From Tribonema minus (Eukaryota; Sar; Xanthophyceae; Tribonematales; Tribonemataceae): a stretch of DNA of 64,000 bases. Both the position numbers and the translations under genes were made by a program. Every line of letters starts with the position of its first letter. Within the stretch, counting starts at the first letter, position 1. The notes below the pieces were generated by a model that was not told where the DNA came from, ran no database searches, and was given only the letters and a program-made list of their open reading frames with translations. The stretch spans positions 62,001-126,000 of the forward strand of contig JAFCMP010000054.1 of NCBI GenBank assembly GCA_017506865.1, in the 5' to 3' direction. Positions 28,201 to 38,710 of the stretch are shown piece by piece.

Positions 28201-31200
28201 TGGTACTTACTAGTACTACCCTACACATCAGCGAGTCAGTGTGGCGGTGCAGGCTGAGCATTTCATGTGATCAGACCTAAACAATTGATGAAGCTGTTAC
28301 AGTACTACTGTACCAGTTACTGGCCATGGCGTGGATTACCGTGCCGCCAATTGCCAATGTTTGCCCCGGTGCGGCGCCCAATGTCCAGCATGGCAGCAGC
28401 CACGATGATCTTGGTTGCAATATTTATAGACGGGTGGGGCATACTATGTAGTACAGGGCGAGGTGTGCCTATGGTGGTGCAGCCACCTCCGTGCACGCAC
28501 AGCTGGCCCAGCCAGCACACTGTGGCATACGGGGGCACAACGCGACGCACACGCCCAAAAACGGTGCAGCGCATCTTGAGACAGCACCATTTCTCTGTCG
28601 TCCGCAATGACTCAGAGGACGCAAGCGTCTTCAAGGTACCAGGGTATCTGGCGGACACAGTCATCGACCCACTTGCACGGTGTCTGCACTTTTAACAGCG
28701 CATACCACAACAAGGGAATAGTGCTAGTAGACAGAAGTGTGCGTGCACCCACGGCAAGCTCGTACTTGACAGGCACAATGACACGTTAAATGCCTCGAAC
28801 ACCGTGACGGATGGATATGCTGCTGGGGTGGGGGAGGGCGCAAAGGTCAAACACCACTGTGACACCGACACCTGGATGTCATCTTTGGCCCCGGGGCCTT
28901 TGTGCCATTCGTGCAGGTCCTGGAGTCATACGGACGGCTGGGCAAGCAGTCGGACAGGATTGTCAAGGAATCGGCAATGCAGTGCACTTGGCACTGTGCT
29001 CAGGCGGGGGTTAGGCAGATGTGCTGCGCTAGGCCGGGCTTGCTAAGCGCGCGCGTCAGATCCTTATTCAATCTGAGCTGAGTATGTCGTTGGCGGGGTT
29101 GTTGGCAGAGCGCATCATCATATTATAATGATACACTATGTAACGTTTTACTAGTCATTACTTTAAGTTATTTATTATAGTACTTCATTTACTTCCGCTT
29201 GAGGGGCAGAAACTCAGAGTTTTCGGCAATTTCGGAAAAAGTTGGGGCCAAAAACCAGGAACCAGCAAGGGGCACAGAAAGGGGGAGGCGAGCGTGGCAG
29301 CCATTCACATTCTGCTAGGCCGCACAAGGCCAAGCTCTCGTAGATATGGCAACACCAGCCAGGTAGCCAGCACTGTTGCCTATCTGCTCAACTTAATCAA
29401 AATGGAACGAGCGACGCGAGCGGCGAGAGCTGCAGCGAGGGGCCCAGCAGGTGTCAGGGGCCGTGGAGGAGGAGCTGGCAGAGCTCGAGGAGCTGCCAGG
29501 GCTGGCAGAGATAGAGGCGCTGCGGCTGGTAGAGGTCGAGGCGCAGCTGCTGCTGCTGCGAATGCCGCACCACCCGCAGTTGCCAACGCCATGGCAGTTG
29601 TTGCGCTGGCAGCTGCACAAATCGACGCGAAGCCTGAGCCTAATCTGCTAGCTGAGGAAGTTGTAGCAGCTGCCACCTTCGCGCGGAACGTGGAGCAGGG
29701 GTGTGGGGTATCCATCGGTGCGCTTCGGATGATACTGGAGCGGCAGGAGCAGCAGGAGAGGCAGCCAGCGCAACCTGCGGCCAACGCGTTCATCACCCCT
29801 CCTCGTCGTCCACAGGGCACCGTTCGCATGCATCCAGCCACGGCGCCCACGCAAAGCTTCTGGCAGCTGCTGCAGGGCGGGAACGTGGTGCTGCCGCCCA
29901 TCTGCGGCGACACGTCCATCTTCTACGGCTCTCTAATTTATTGAGGGATTTATTTTTATTGAGGGGATTTCCTATACAGGTGCATGACACCTCTTGCCCC
30001 GGCACAGCAGCGCGCTCTCCACAACTGGCAGTATGGCAGCAGGTGCTTCGGCACCGACGGCCTACGCCTCAACCACCTGCAGCTTTCGGCGTCGCAAAGA
30101 GACACTGCCGCGCCCCTGCCTGCCACCTCGGCAGCGCAGCACGGCCATCCACCAGCGGCGCAGTGGAGTGTGACGGATTCGGCTGCCCCGCTGCTGCTGA
30201 GCGACGCCCTGACCATTCTCAACGAAATCTTCATCGGCATGCGCGATCTGGTGCACGGCGGAGCACAGGCGCCAGGAGCTGCGGGGCCGTACGCGCTTGT
30301 GGACCTCACGGCCACGCCACGCTGCCTGTTTCTTGACGCAGCCACCGCGCCCTTAAAGCCGCTGCTGGCGGTGGGCCAGGCGCAGCGGTTCGCCACAGGA
30401 TGCGCGCTAGACCCTCGCGGTGCGGAGGGCAGCTCGGCGCAGTACATCATCCAGTCCGCCGTCGACGACGTGCACGGCGTGCTGGAGCGGTTCCACAGCG
30501 CCGTGATGGCGTGGGCACACCGCCATTTCCCCAACACCGCGGTGCCATGGGCACTTCCCCCGAGCGTCATACTTGACTTCGGCCCGACGTCGCTGCGCTT
30601 CGAGCAGCTCGTGCGCAACGCGGAGGTGCTGAAGAACCAGGCAGTCGCCATGGTAGCTTCAGCCACCGCCGCCAAGCGCCTGGCCGCTCACAACCGCCCG
30701 GGCACTGACGACCGCAATGTGCGGTCTCGCCTCATGGCACCCGCCGCCGACGGCGGCGGCGGGGACGGAGGCGGTAGCGGCTGGGGCGGCAGCGGCTATG
30801 GGATCACCCGCAACGACCTGCGGGCACGTGGTGCGTGCATCAACCACTATGCCGAGAGGCCATGCCTCAGCGACACCTGCCCCTACTAGTAGTACATTCA
30901 CATCAAGCCCGGAATGGCGCTTCCCCCGCTGCGGCGCCCGCGCGCCTTCGCGAGCGGGGGGGACTTGGGAGTGTCGGAGTCTGCGGTAGCGGCCAGCGAG
31001 GAGTGACCACCGCGACAGCGCCGGGCCAAGCAACCTAGGTCAGCCTGCACCGTACCGCTTAGCCCCCCCCCCCACACACACACACAACATAAATCAGATT
31101 TCAATTTGGTTTTTCACATACCGGTTCTGCACTCCGCTGTTTATTGCCTCTCCGCTGCGCTATGTCGCACTATCCAGTACACTGTAGTACATGCACTTGA

Positions 31201-34200
31201 AGTCTGAGCAGCGGCTTTGTACTGCTGGCATTTAGCAGTCGGCACCCACCGCCCCATGCTCCGCCTATGTCTTTTCTTATCCACTGACCAGACTCAACTT
31301 CGAGTGCTGCAGCAACTTGATCACATTGTCACTACCTCAGTCGCACCATGCCTCAACATGCAGGCAGTGACTCAGGCTGGATTTGCAATACCCGTGCATG
31401 ACATCTCTGCAGCGGCTTTGTATTGCACCATGCTGACCTTAGGCCACTGGCAATCAGCAGTCAATACCGACTGCACCATGCTCCGCCTACGTCTACTCTT
31501 ATTCACTGATCGGTCTCAAGTAAGACTTGATCACAATGTCTTGTCAATGACCTCAGTCTTACCGTGCCTCCATGCAGGCAGTGACTAGATCCTTCGCACT
31601 GTTCTCAGTCGCACCATGCCTCCATGCAGGCAGTGACTGGATCTTTAGTGCTGACCTCAGTCGCACCATGCCTCCATGCAGGCAGTGACTGGAGATCTTT
31701 ACTAGTACTTGCGCATCAGACCTGAGCAGCGGCTTTGTACTGCACCATGTCGACCTTTGGCCCACTGGCAATCAGCAGTTAGTACTGCCCACACCATTAT
31801 CCGCTTATATCTACTCTTGTCCTGCATCACTGACCAGACTCACGTGTGAGTGCAACTTGGTCACAGTGTCATGATCTCAGTTGCATCATGCCTCAACAAT
31901 GCAGGCCTGCAATACCCGCGCATGACATCTCTGCAGCGGCTCTGTATTGCACCATCATGCTGACCTTGGGCACGCTGGCGATCAGTGGTTCATAACCACC
32001 GCACCGTGCCCCGCTCACTTCCAAGTTTTCTCTGCCTGGGCTCAACTTCAAGTTCAACTTGGTCACTTGAGTTTGATGTTTCTTGCACCATGCACTTTCC
32101 TACTGTGGCAGCTGATGATTGCCATCAGTGCACAATTCTCCCTGCCTGTACCGGGCATTGCATTCCGTGCGGGCCATGTGGTGACTACATGTCCTTCTGT
32201 GCGCTCGTGCGGTTGCAGTGCCATGTGCGACGCAGGCACGGGGACATCGCGGCCGCCGTTCTACGTCTTGCTGGGCACCACAACACGGACCTGCCCCCCC
32301 CCCCCCCCCTCCTTGCCCTCGGGTCGGCTCAGAGGCTCTGGATACTTTTGTGGGGGTTCCTTCTTCTTCACCCCCTTTTTGGGGCTCGCTTCTTCCTCAC
32401 CTCCTCTGGAGGCTCGTTCTTTTCTGTGGGGCGTTTTGTGCAGCAACCCTGGGCCAGTGCGGGTTGCGCCAGGCGTTCCCTGGGGGATGGTTTGTTCACC
32501 CCCACAACGCACGCACACTCTCAAGCTTCTGCTTCTCTGCACCACCTTGCTCGCATCCTGCCGACCAGTCTGAACCCTTGCTAGTTTCAGAGTTTTCGGC
32601 AATTTTGGAAAAAACTGGGGCCAAAAACCAGGAACCAGCAAGGGGCACAGAAAGGGGGAGGCGAGCGTGGCAGCCAATTCACATTCTGCTAGGCCGCACC
32701 AGGCCAAGCTCTCGTAGATACGGCAACACCAGCCAGGTACTACTGGCCAGCACTGTCGCCTATCTGCTCAACTTAATCAAAATCCTCCCACCCACCCGGG
32801 CGTTTTGTGCAGCAACCCAGTGCGGGTTGCGCCAGGCGTTCCCTGTGGGGATGGTTTGTTTACCCCCACAACGCACACACACTCTAAAGCTTCTGCTTCT
32901 CTGCACCACCTTGCTCGCATCCTGCCGACCAGTCTGAACCCTTGCTAGTTCCTATGAAAATCAATATGCAACTCGTGTACACATGTGCTGTGTCAAGCAT
33001 GTATTACTAACACATGCGCTCTATACGCTATGAAACGATCACTGACCGTTTAACTAAGTCTAGTAGGTTTTACGTACCACTTCTGCATCAGATGCGTTAC
33101 GCAGCGTCAACGCCCCAATGGGCAAGGCTAAGCTCACCTTTGTCACGTCTTGCTGATGTCATCTGCTGCCAGGTCAACGGCAAATGCATAGACGGCAAGT
33201 CTGAGACCGTGAGTAGCGCCGAGAAGGGCCGGCTGCAGTTTGAGGCGCAAACGCAAAGCTCCGGTGGTGACTGGGCTACCATCGGCAAGGGTGCCACCCG
33301 TACCTTGCAGGTGCCATGGAACCAGGGCCTGCAGAAGCAGATGGACAATGGGAAGGTCAGTGTATGACTTACAAATTGTCTAAAACTATTATAATTATAG
33401 CATATGGCACAATGTCATGCCATTGGCATGTATGCCTTCTAGAGCTTGAGCTTCAGACATGCAATTCAAGTGCCACAGTGACTCTCGGAGTCAGTCTCGC
33501 CCACTGTGACTGGACCACTGATACCAGTTGCTGTACTACTAGTAACCACTAGTAGTTCACTGATGGCAGGCATCTCAGACTCAGTCTGGCAAAAGTTTGC
33601 CATCATGATGAAAAAATGCGGCAATCATCGCCGCTCTGAGACATGTGATCAATGGCACCTTCAAGCTGCAGCATGACATGACATTATTTTAACTTGTTGA
33701 CGTGAATGCTATGTCCGGAGTCCCTGTCACATTCAATTTTCAAATTGGACCTTATACTATATACATCAGTAACTTAATGACTGCTCATTCCTGAGGCCAC
33801 CCTTGAGAGTATATGCCATTGTGTATGCGACCCAAAGCATACAACTTGAACTTGAAAGTCTGACATGGAGCGTGCCCTGGCTGTTGCTGTGACGCTATAG
33901 CAATATAACATTCAGTCGCGAACTTTGAAAGCACTTTAGAAACTGAGTCTGCTGCTGTCACTTTGACAATGTAATACGAGGTACTCTAGCGCCTGTTACC
34001 GCCAGATTATTATGACATTTGCCACTAGCAGTTGCCAATTGCTCCACTGTGGAACGCAGCAGCTGTGTCACTGGAGTCTAAGACTTGTCGCAAGCACACT
34101 GTCAGACTGCAGTCGCACTCATGAGTGTAACACGAGGAGTCCAGCGCCTCAGGCTGTCACTGCGAATCATCATGGGATTGCCAGCGACTGCTGGGATTGC

Positions 34201-37200
34201 CAGCGACTGCTGTCAGCTGAACTAGTTGCTCCAGGACCTGTTGTGCGCCCAGGTGGTCAATGCAACGCATTTCGACCTGTACGACAATGTCAGGTGGTCA
34301 ATGCACGACAATGTCAGGTGGTCAATGCAACGCATTTCGACCTGTACGACAAGGTGGTCTATGCAACGCATTTCGACCTGTACGAGCTGTCGTACAGGTC
34401 GTACAGGTCGTACAGGTCATACAGGTCGAAATGCGTTGCATTGACCACCTGACATTGTCGTACAGGTCTGTACGACCTGTCGTACAGGTCGTACAGGTCG
34501 AAATGCGTTGCATTGACCACCTGACATTGTCGTACAGCCTGAGGTCGAAATGCGTTGCATTGACCACCTGACATTGTCGTACAGGTCGAAATGCGTTGCA
34601 TTGACCACCTGGGCGCACACTGTCGCGAGCGCTGTCTGCAGCCATTGGCACTTCATTGTGACTTGGAAGCATGCAGACTGAGTGAGGCTCAGCATAGACT
34701 CTCGGAGAAAGATTCGTATTTTTCTACATCTGATTCATATATTTCTTGACTCACCTACCGCCATGTCGCTATTTAGGCCAGCGGGTCCCCTAATTAAAAC
34801 AGGCATTTGTATAACTCGGACAAGCTAATTGAATCAAGCGTTTGTATCCCCAGGCTTAAATCAAGAGGGCCTCAATAAGACACCTTTGAACCCCACACAA
34901 CAGGCCCACGCGGATGCTGTTTTCTGGCACCGCGGCGGTTTTCGTTCGAGTTGTTGTTGAGCTTTCGCGTGAAAAAAAAGACAGAAGTCCCGCGCACGCG
35001 CACGAAGCTGAGGCAGGCTCAGAGGGCCGCAGAGGTTGGCTGGCAGTGCTGCCTCACAGATATCTTCAAAGGCGCCCTCTGCCACTCGTGCAGTGCGATA
35101 ACAGCAGCTTACAGCTCAGCGTGTGCATGCAGCTACTGTACATGCCTCACCTGGTTACCAGCAGCCGAAGTCTGGGGTCGGCTTAAGTTGAATCCAGCAA
35201 ATGTATTACCCAGGCTTAAATAGGTTTGGGGCCAAGTATTGTCTTCATTACGTGCCCCGCCGGCTTAAATAGCGACATGGCGGTATCAATATATCACATT
35301 GATTACTGTAACACCCACTGGCAGTGGACTGCGTCTGATTCACCACAATCGCGAGAAGTCCATTTGCAAGGTTCACATTTGTGCGGTCTTAGTTTTGAAT
35401 TCAGGTCCCGGTTCAAAGTTTTTGCAATACAAACCTACAGTTCCAGGCGAGTCTTAGAGCCATCGGCAATTACCTTACCATAACGGTAGCTGTCAGTGAT
35501 GCCAAGCTAAACTTTCCGTTTTCCCCCCCCTGGCAGCCTGATGGCCTGCAGTCATTATTTCCCCTGCGACTCACTGATCTCATCTTGCATGCCATTTTGT
35601 GCGCTGCTGCTTTTTTGCTGCTGGCGCGACACCGCACCATCTACTGATGGGATGCTCAGTACCATGCTGTGCTGCGGCGCCTGAATTCCGTCTTCAGGTC
35701 AGTTGCACGGTGACCGTCATCGTGTGACACACCATTTGACTAGGATGACATTGTCATGAATGCGCACATAATGACATTTTAAGGTGTATGCTGTGAGAAA
35801 GCATTCAAGTTGAGCCACAACAGACAGGCGCCACCACAGTGCATACTTCAACTGATTCACTGTACACTTATGTTGACGTTACTAACCGGCACAGGTCCGC
35901 ATGCTTAAGCAATTGCCTTGGGAACAAGAAACAACACTGTGACAGTCACTGTGCTGAACTTCGGAATGGGGGCTATCCACTGTCACAGTGTTCGATTTCA
36001 GAACATCGACTGTACCAGTGGAGCAGGCCCTCAGGCTGAGGTGCTTTAGTCCATAAATGCAGCTTGAGGTCACACATGCCATGTTATTCTGAAATCCAGG
36101 TGCACCCGGGCCATCTCAACTTTGCAGTGACACAGTATTTGCGCCGTCATTACCGTTGCCAATGACACCTGCACAAGAGTTGTATACACTACAAAGCTTC
36201 CTCTATGTTTTAGCTGTAATTAAAAAAAAATCATAACGTTCGCGGCAAGACCTTCAAGTCACTGTTGGCAAGCCGGGAAATGCAGCTCGACTGCACAGCT
36301 ACTAGCAGTACTGCAGCACCAGCTGGACTCAGTAACAGTGACTAAGAGGGGGCAAATTAGTCAATTGAGCTCAATGAGATTCACTTTGCCTTAACAATTG
36401 TGTGTGTCACTTACTCAGCTGACAATCCGAGTCGCCCGCGCAACTTCTCGCGCTCCACTCCCGCCGGGGGGCCCTAGACACCGGCGGCCCTCTATTGCTC
36501 CAACATGATGCCCTCGGATGATCGCTGTGGTATGCAATTCTTGTTGTCACACAGTGACAGCTGTTGCAGGTTGCTTATGCTCACCATGCTGTCAGAGTTC
36601 CGGTAATAGAAGTACTCAATGCTGCAAATACTGCAAGCAACTCACGCGTAGCGCTTGACGTGGAGGCGCAGGTGCATGCCTTCGATCTTCTCGTACTGTT
36701 AGTAGCTGCCGCCGCTCGCATTTGTGCCGCCGCCGCCGTAGCTCAGCAGCACGTTCATCTCGCCGATGCAGAGGTGTTTGAAAGCGACGGTCGGACACCG
36801 TTCACTCGCTGTCAATGTCCTTGCGAGCGCCGCTGCCGTTGCCCATCTGCGGGCGGAGCGGCGGCGGCGGCAGCGGCGGCGATCAGCAAATTGAATGTAT
36901 ATCACGACCAACACGTGCCACTTGGTGTCCAACGCTCTTTCCGCTGCAGGGCAATGGCCGACCAAAACATAGATGTTAACATCGACGAGAAGGACCAGAC
37001 CTTCCAGGACACTATGGCAAAGGCCCATGCCAAAGTGGGGGACGTGATCAGGAACTTGAAGCTTCCCAGTGGCATCAACATCGTGACCCCTCCTCTTGGC
37101 TATACCCACAAGTCCCCTGCTGGCAATCTGAGCAAGGGTTATGCGTACCTTAGCCACACGCCAACTCAGATGCCAGAGGTACAAACATACTAAGTCGTGC

Positions 37201-38710
37201 AGGCTGAGCTCCGAATCTCTGACCGGACCTCATGGAGCATAATGTTGATGCGCCCGTAACATAGTGTGGTTACTGATTGGTCTATTAGCCTATAGGTCAC
37301 TGGTCATGGGCTTGAAGTTGACTGCATTACTTTCACCATGTCATTGAGCAGGCAGAGCGAACAAAGATACAAGACCCTGGATTTTTGAGCCATGACTACC
37401 CGATGTTCAGGAGGTGCGCTACTGTGTGTTACTTGGCAATATTGACATCCTCATGGACCGGTGCCACCAACAGCAATTCTCGGTACACACGTATGACAAA
37501 TTGAATCCCCAGAGTCTGAAGCGCTGTTCGTGCCAGACTGACTGGTAACATCAACGCAAGCTCGAACTTGAAGTTGCCACATATACTGGCTAGCAAAATC
37601 CACAATAGGTGCCCACATGATCAATAATGGTGATTGACATATTTACTTGCTTCATGTCAGAGCAAGTGCGGCAGCGCTTCAAGTTGGCGTGTGTTTCGTA
37701 TGTACTCCGAATATGTTTGTGAAGTACTTTAGTTACTTGTTGTAGTACAAGAACATGGTTCATCATGGTTTTTGGAGCGGTGGGCATTAAACTTTGCTGC
37801 ATGCATGAGTTTGCCGTCTCAGTGCATGCGCTGCTGCACACAAACAAACTCACTTGTAGCTGTGGTGAGTGATGGCAACTTGTCTTCCTTGGAGCTTCAG
37901 CGCTGCCGGTTTGCCGCCAGCCTGTGTGTCTTGCTCTCTGAGCATGAAGCAAAATTGTGTGCTCCCCAGGCTCATGCGCGTGGTAACGTGGTAAGGCAAA
38001 TGATTGTAGAGTCGATATACCTACAGGCAGCAGTGGCGCCGAGAGCATATTTTAGAGTGTGTGCGTGTTCTACGGCTCAATAATGTATACTTCTATACAG
38101 ATATCCAGGGTACATTTAACCACTTGCACCATTTACTGTATCAGGTCATGTTTGACTGGCCGGCAGCGCTCAGAACCAGACAGCGACACTCGCAAGTACC
38201 ATTGTGCTACCAGTAGTACTAGCCCGCTTGCATGAGAATCCAGCATCATTATCTTGTTGATGATTCCACAGGCTTAACCGCCGATGTCTGAGCAAAATGT
38301 GTGTGACCTGATCCCCCCCCCCCCGCATGTCGCTTGTGCTGCCGCAGAACCCCGGCAAAGATGACATGTACAAAATCACCGTGCAACATGTGGACTGTGA
38401 CTTCATCCAGAGCAGCGAGAAGAGCGCCAAAAACACCAATGACCGCGAAAACTTCATAACCAACATGAACACGGCCTTTGCTGGGAAGTGGTGCAACGTG
38501 GCCAAGTCCTGCCTGCCACCTGGTGTCATGAAAAAGTACATAGACATTGTCGCGGATGATCAGGACGTGCCAACCAGGCTGAACTCGGCACCGTGCACAC
38601 AGGGCAGTGATACTGACTGCACAGATGCGTGCACAAAGAGCGCAAAGAAAAACAAACAGGAGGAAGCCTGCTTCTGTCTTGATCCGGACACCGATCTGCC
38701 AGTGGTCTGA
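25193..38710 (+). CDS. Gene B: novel secreted protein, at least five exons
   Basis: Exons 25193-25250, 25501-25634, 33173-33355, ~36950-37178 and 38348-38710 give about 320 residues with a signal peptide and a stop codon. Seven visible Cys lie in the last exon, with others in exons 2 and 3, which suggests a disulphide-bonded extracellular protein. No family recognised. Phases chain except between exon 3 (phase 0 out) and exon 4 (open only in phase 2), so a small exon, length 2 mod 3, is probably missing between 33356 and 36949. Intron 2 is 7.5 kb and holds a decayed LINE copy and a complete TOC1/PAT-like element. Divergent partner of gene A. Function unknown. Confidence 0.75.
25501..25634 (+). 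CDS. Gene B exon 2
   Basis: Acceptor TTGGCATCAG, donor GAACAG|GTATGC; phase 1 in, phase 0 out. Encodes PGVAFNADSDPTWLAIDSLE followed by EQDCGKELGKPCRQY..VCSEQ, with three Cys. Confidence 0.85.
25635..28321. other. First part of gene B intron 2: AT-rich and repeat debris, no gene seen
   Basis: 25990-26420 is strongly AT-rich (poly-A and TAAATA runs). 26753-26880 resembles 54194-54290 (both contain GCGTGGGTGGCTGC, GCATGATGAATA and AGCAGCAGGCCACC), a dispersed repeat. 27380-28050 is dense in short palindromic words such as AACTTGAAGTT and ACTAGT. Confidence 0.5.
28322..29119 (+). pseudogene. Copy 3 of the LINE zinc-finger/endonuclease region, decayed
   Basis: Aligns to 21175-21915 of copy 1 from GGCGTGGAT to GCAGAGCGCATCAT. 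It carries more than a dozen short insertions, several exactly 6 bp, plus a deletion after GGTGCAG and a TAA in the middle, so it is not coding. Most insertions make local palindromes (see findings). Lies in gene B intron 2. Confidence 0.85.
29214..29403 (+). repeat. Split direct repeat A1
   Basis: From TCAGAGTTTTCGGCAATTTC to CTCAACTTAATCAAAAT. Matches A2 at 32587-32783 in the same orientation; A2 has an extra 6 bp (CTACTG after CCAGGTA). Confidence 0.85.
29402..30889 (+). pseudogene. Gag-like ORF of the TOC1/PAT-like element, interrupted
   Basis: ATG at 29402 begins MERATRAARAAARGPAGVRG, then RG- and Ala-rich stretches and a coiled Gln/Glu segment. The frame is the same after two close TGA stops (29942 and about 29963), where TTTATTGAGGG is present twice, and continues to 30889. 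The end reads CINHYAERPCLSDTCPY, then TAG TAG TAC, then IHIKPG: a C-x8-C-x4-C..H finger as in DIRS-type Gag proteins, split by two stops. Without these stops it would be one reading frame of about 496 codons. High GC content compared with flanks. Confidence 0.6.
31190..32100 (+). repeat. Degenerate tandem repeats inside the retroelement
   Basis: Units recur near 31206, 31409, 31722 and 31932, each with GCAGCGGCTTTGTA(C/T)TGC, a GGCCACTGGCAATCAGCAG word, CACCATGCTCCGCCTA and TCAGTCGCACCATGCCTC. Within 31565-31695 a 60-bp subunit (CCATGCAGGCAGTGACT) repeats three times. Confidence 0.7.
32429..32586 (+). repeat. Split direct repeat B1
   Basis: From GGGCGTTTTGTGCAGCAACC to GAACCCTTGCTAGTTT. Matches B2 at 32798-32950; B1 has an extra 6 bp (TGGGCC after AACCC). 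Confidence 0.85.
32587..32783 (+). repeat. Split direct repeat A2
   Basis: Second A copy, directly joined to B1 on its left and separated by about 14 bp from B2 on its right, giving the B1-A2-B2 right end. Confidence 0.85.
32798..32950 (+). repeat. Split direct repeat B2
   Basis: Second B copy, right end of the element; homology to B1 stops at CTTGCTAGTT. Confidence 0.85.
33173..33355 (+). CDS. Gene B exon 3
   Basis: Acceptor ATCTGCTGCCAG, donor GGGAAG|GTCAGT; phase 0 in and out, 61 residues. Starts VNGKCIDGKSETVSSAEKGR and ends QKQMDNGK. The reading joins exon 2 (VCSEQ) without a gap. Confidence 0.85.
33356..36949. other. Gene B intron 3 region: foldback element, no resolved exon
   Basis: Apart from the foldback at 34242-34619 I find no confident feature. 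A small exon (phase 0 in, phase 2 out) should exist here but several weak candidates could not be told apart. 36700-36900 is GC-rich with an Ala-coding GCGGCG run that keeps the exon 4 frame open upstream; this is not taken as coding. Confidence 0.4.
34242..34619. mobile_element. Expanded foldback MITE, 378 bp, 4-bp target duplication CTGT
   Basis: Ends TGTGCGCCCAGGTGGTCAAT and its complement, flanked by CTGT at 34238-34241 and 34620-34623. Inside, the block GTGGTCAATGCAACGCATTT with CGACCTGTACGACA is repeated in direct order on the left and in reverse on the right (four reverse blocks), with GTACAGGTC steps in the centre. The whole can fold into one long hairpin with sub-hairpins. Confidence 0.85.
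36950..37178 (+). CDS. Gene B exon 4 (5' border uncertain)
   Basis: Donor CCAGAG|GTACAA, phase 0 out. The frame is MADQNIDVNIDEKDQTFQDT, continuing to YLSHTPTQMPE. The natural acceptor CCGCTGCAG at 36949 requires phase 2, while exon 3 leaves phase 0. Confidence 0.7.
38348..38710 (+). CDS. Gene B last exon
   Basis: Acceptor CTTGTGCTGCCGCAG after a C-run; phase 0 in. Encodes NPGKDDMYKITVQHVDCDFI and ends with a Cys/Lys-rich tail (CTDACTKSAKKNKQEEACFC) and LDPDTDLPVV stop (TGA at 38708). Seven Cys in 120 residues. Confidence 0.85.
   Translation, partial: NPGKDDMYKITVQHVDCDFIQSSEKSAKNTNDRENFITNMNTAFAGKWCNVAKSCLPPGVMKKYIDIVADDQDVPTRLNSAPCTQGSDTDCTDACTKSAKKNKQEEACFCLDPDTDLPVV

Larger units (their letters stand above)
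29214..32950 (+). mobile_element. Non-autonomous TOC1/PAT-like (DIRS order) retroelement with split direct repeats
   Basis: Direct repeats are arranged A1 (29214-29403), gag-like ORF, B1 (32429-32586), A2 (32587-32783), B2 (32798-32950). This A1-B1-A2-B2 order is the hallmark of PAT-like DIRS elements, known in green algae as TOC1/TOC3 and kangaroo. The only coding part is a gag-like frame (29402-30889) with a CCCH-type finger. No reverse transcriptase, RNase H or tyrosine recombinase is seen; their place is taken by degenerate tandem repeats (31190-32100). About 3.7 kb, inserted in gene B intron 2 in the same direction as the gene. Confidence 0.7.

Noticed and set aside
36564..36949. Long open frame upstream of gene B exon 4, including poly-Ala
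   Set aside because: It lacks a good acceptor in the right phase; the Ala run comes from a GCGGCG repeat, and a clean CTGCAG acceptor lies at 36949.
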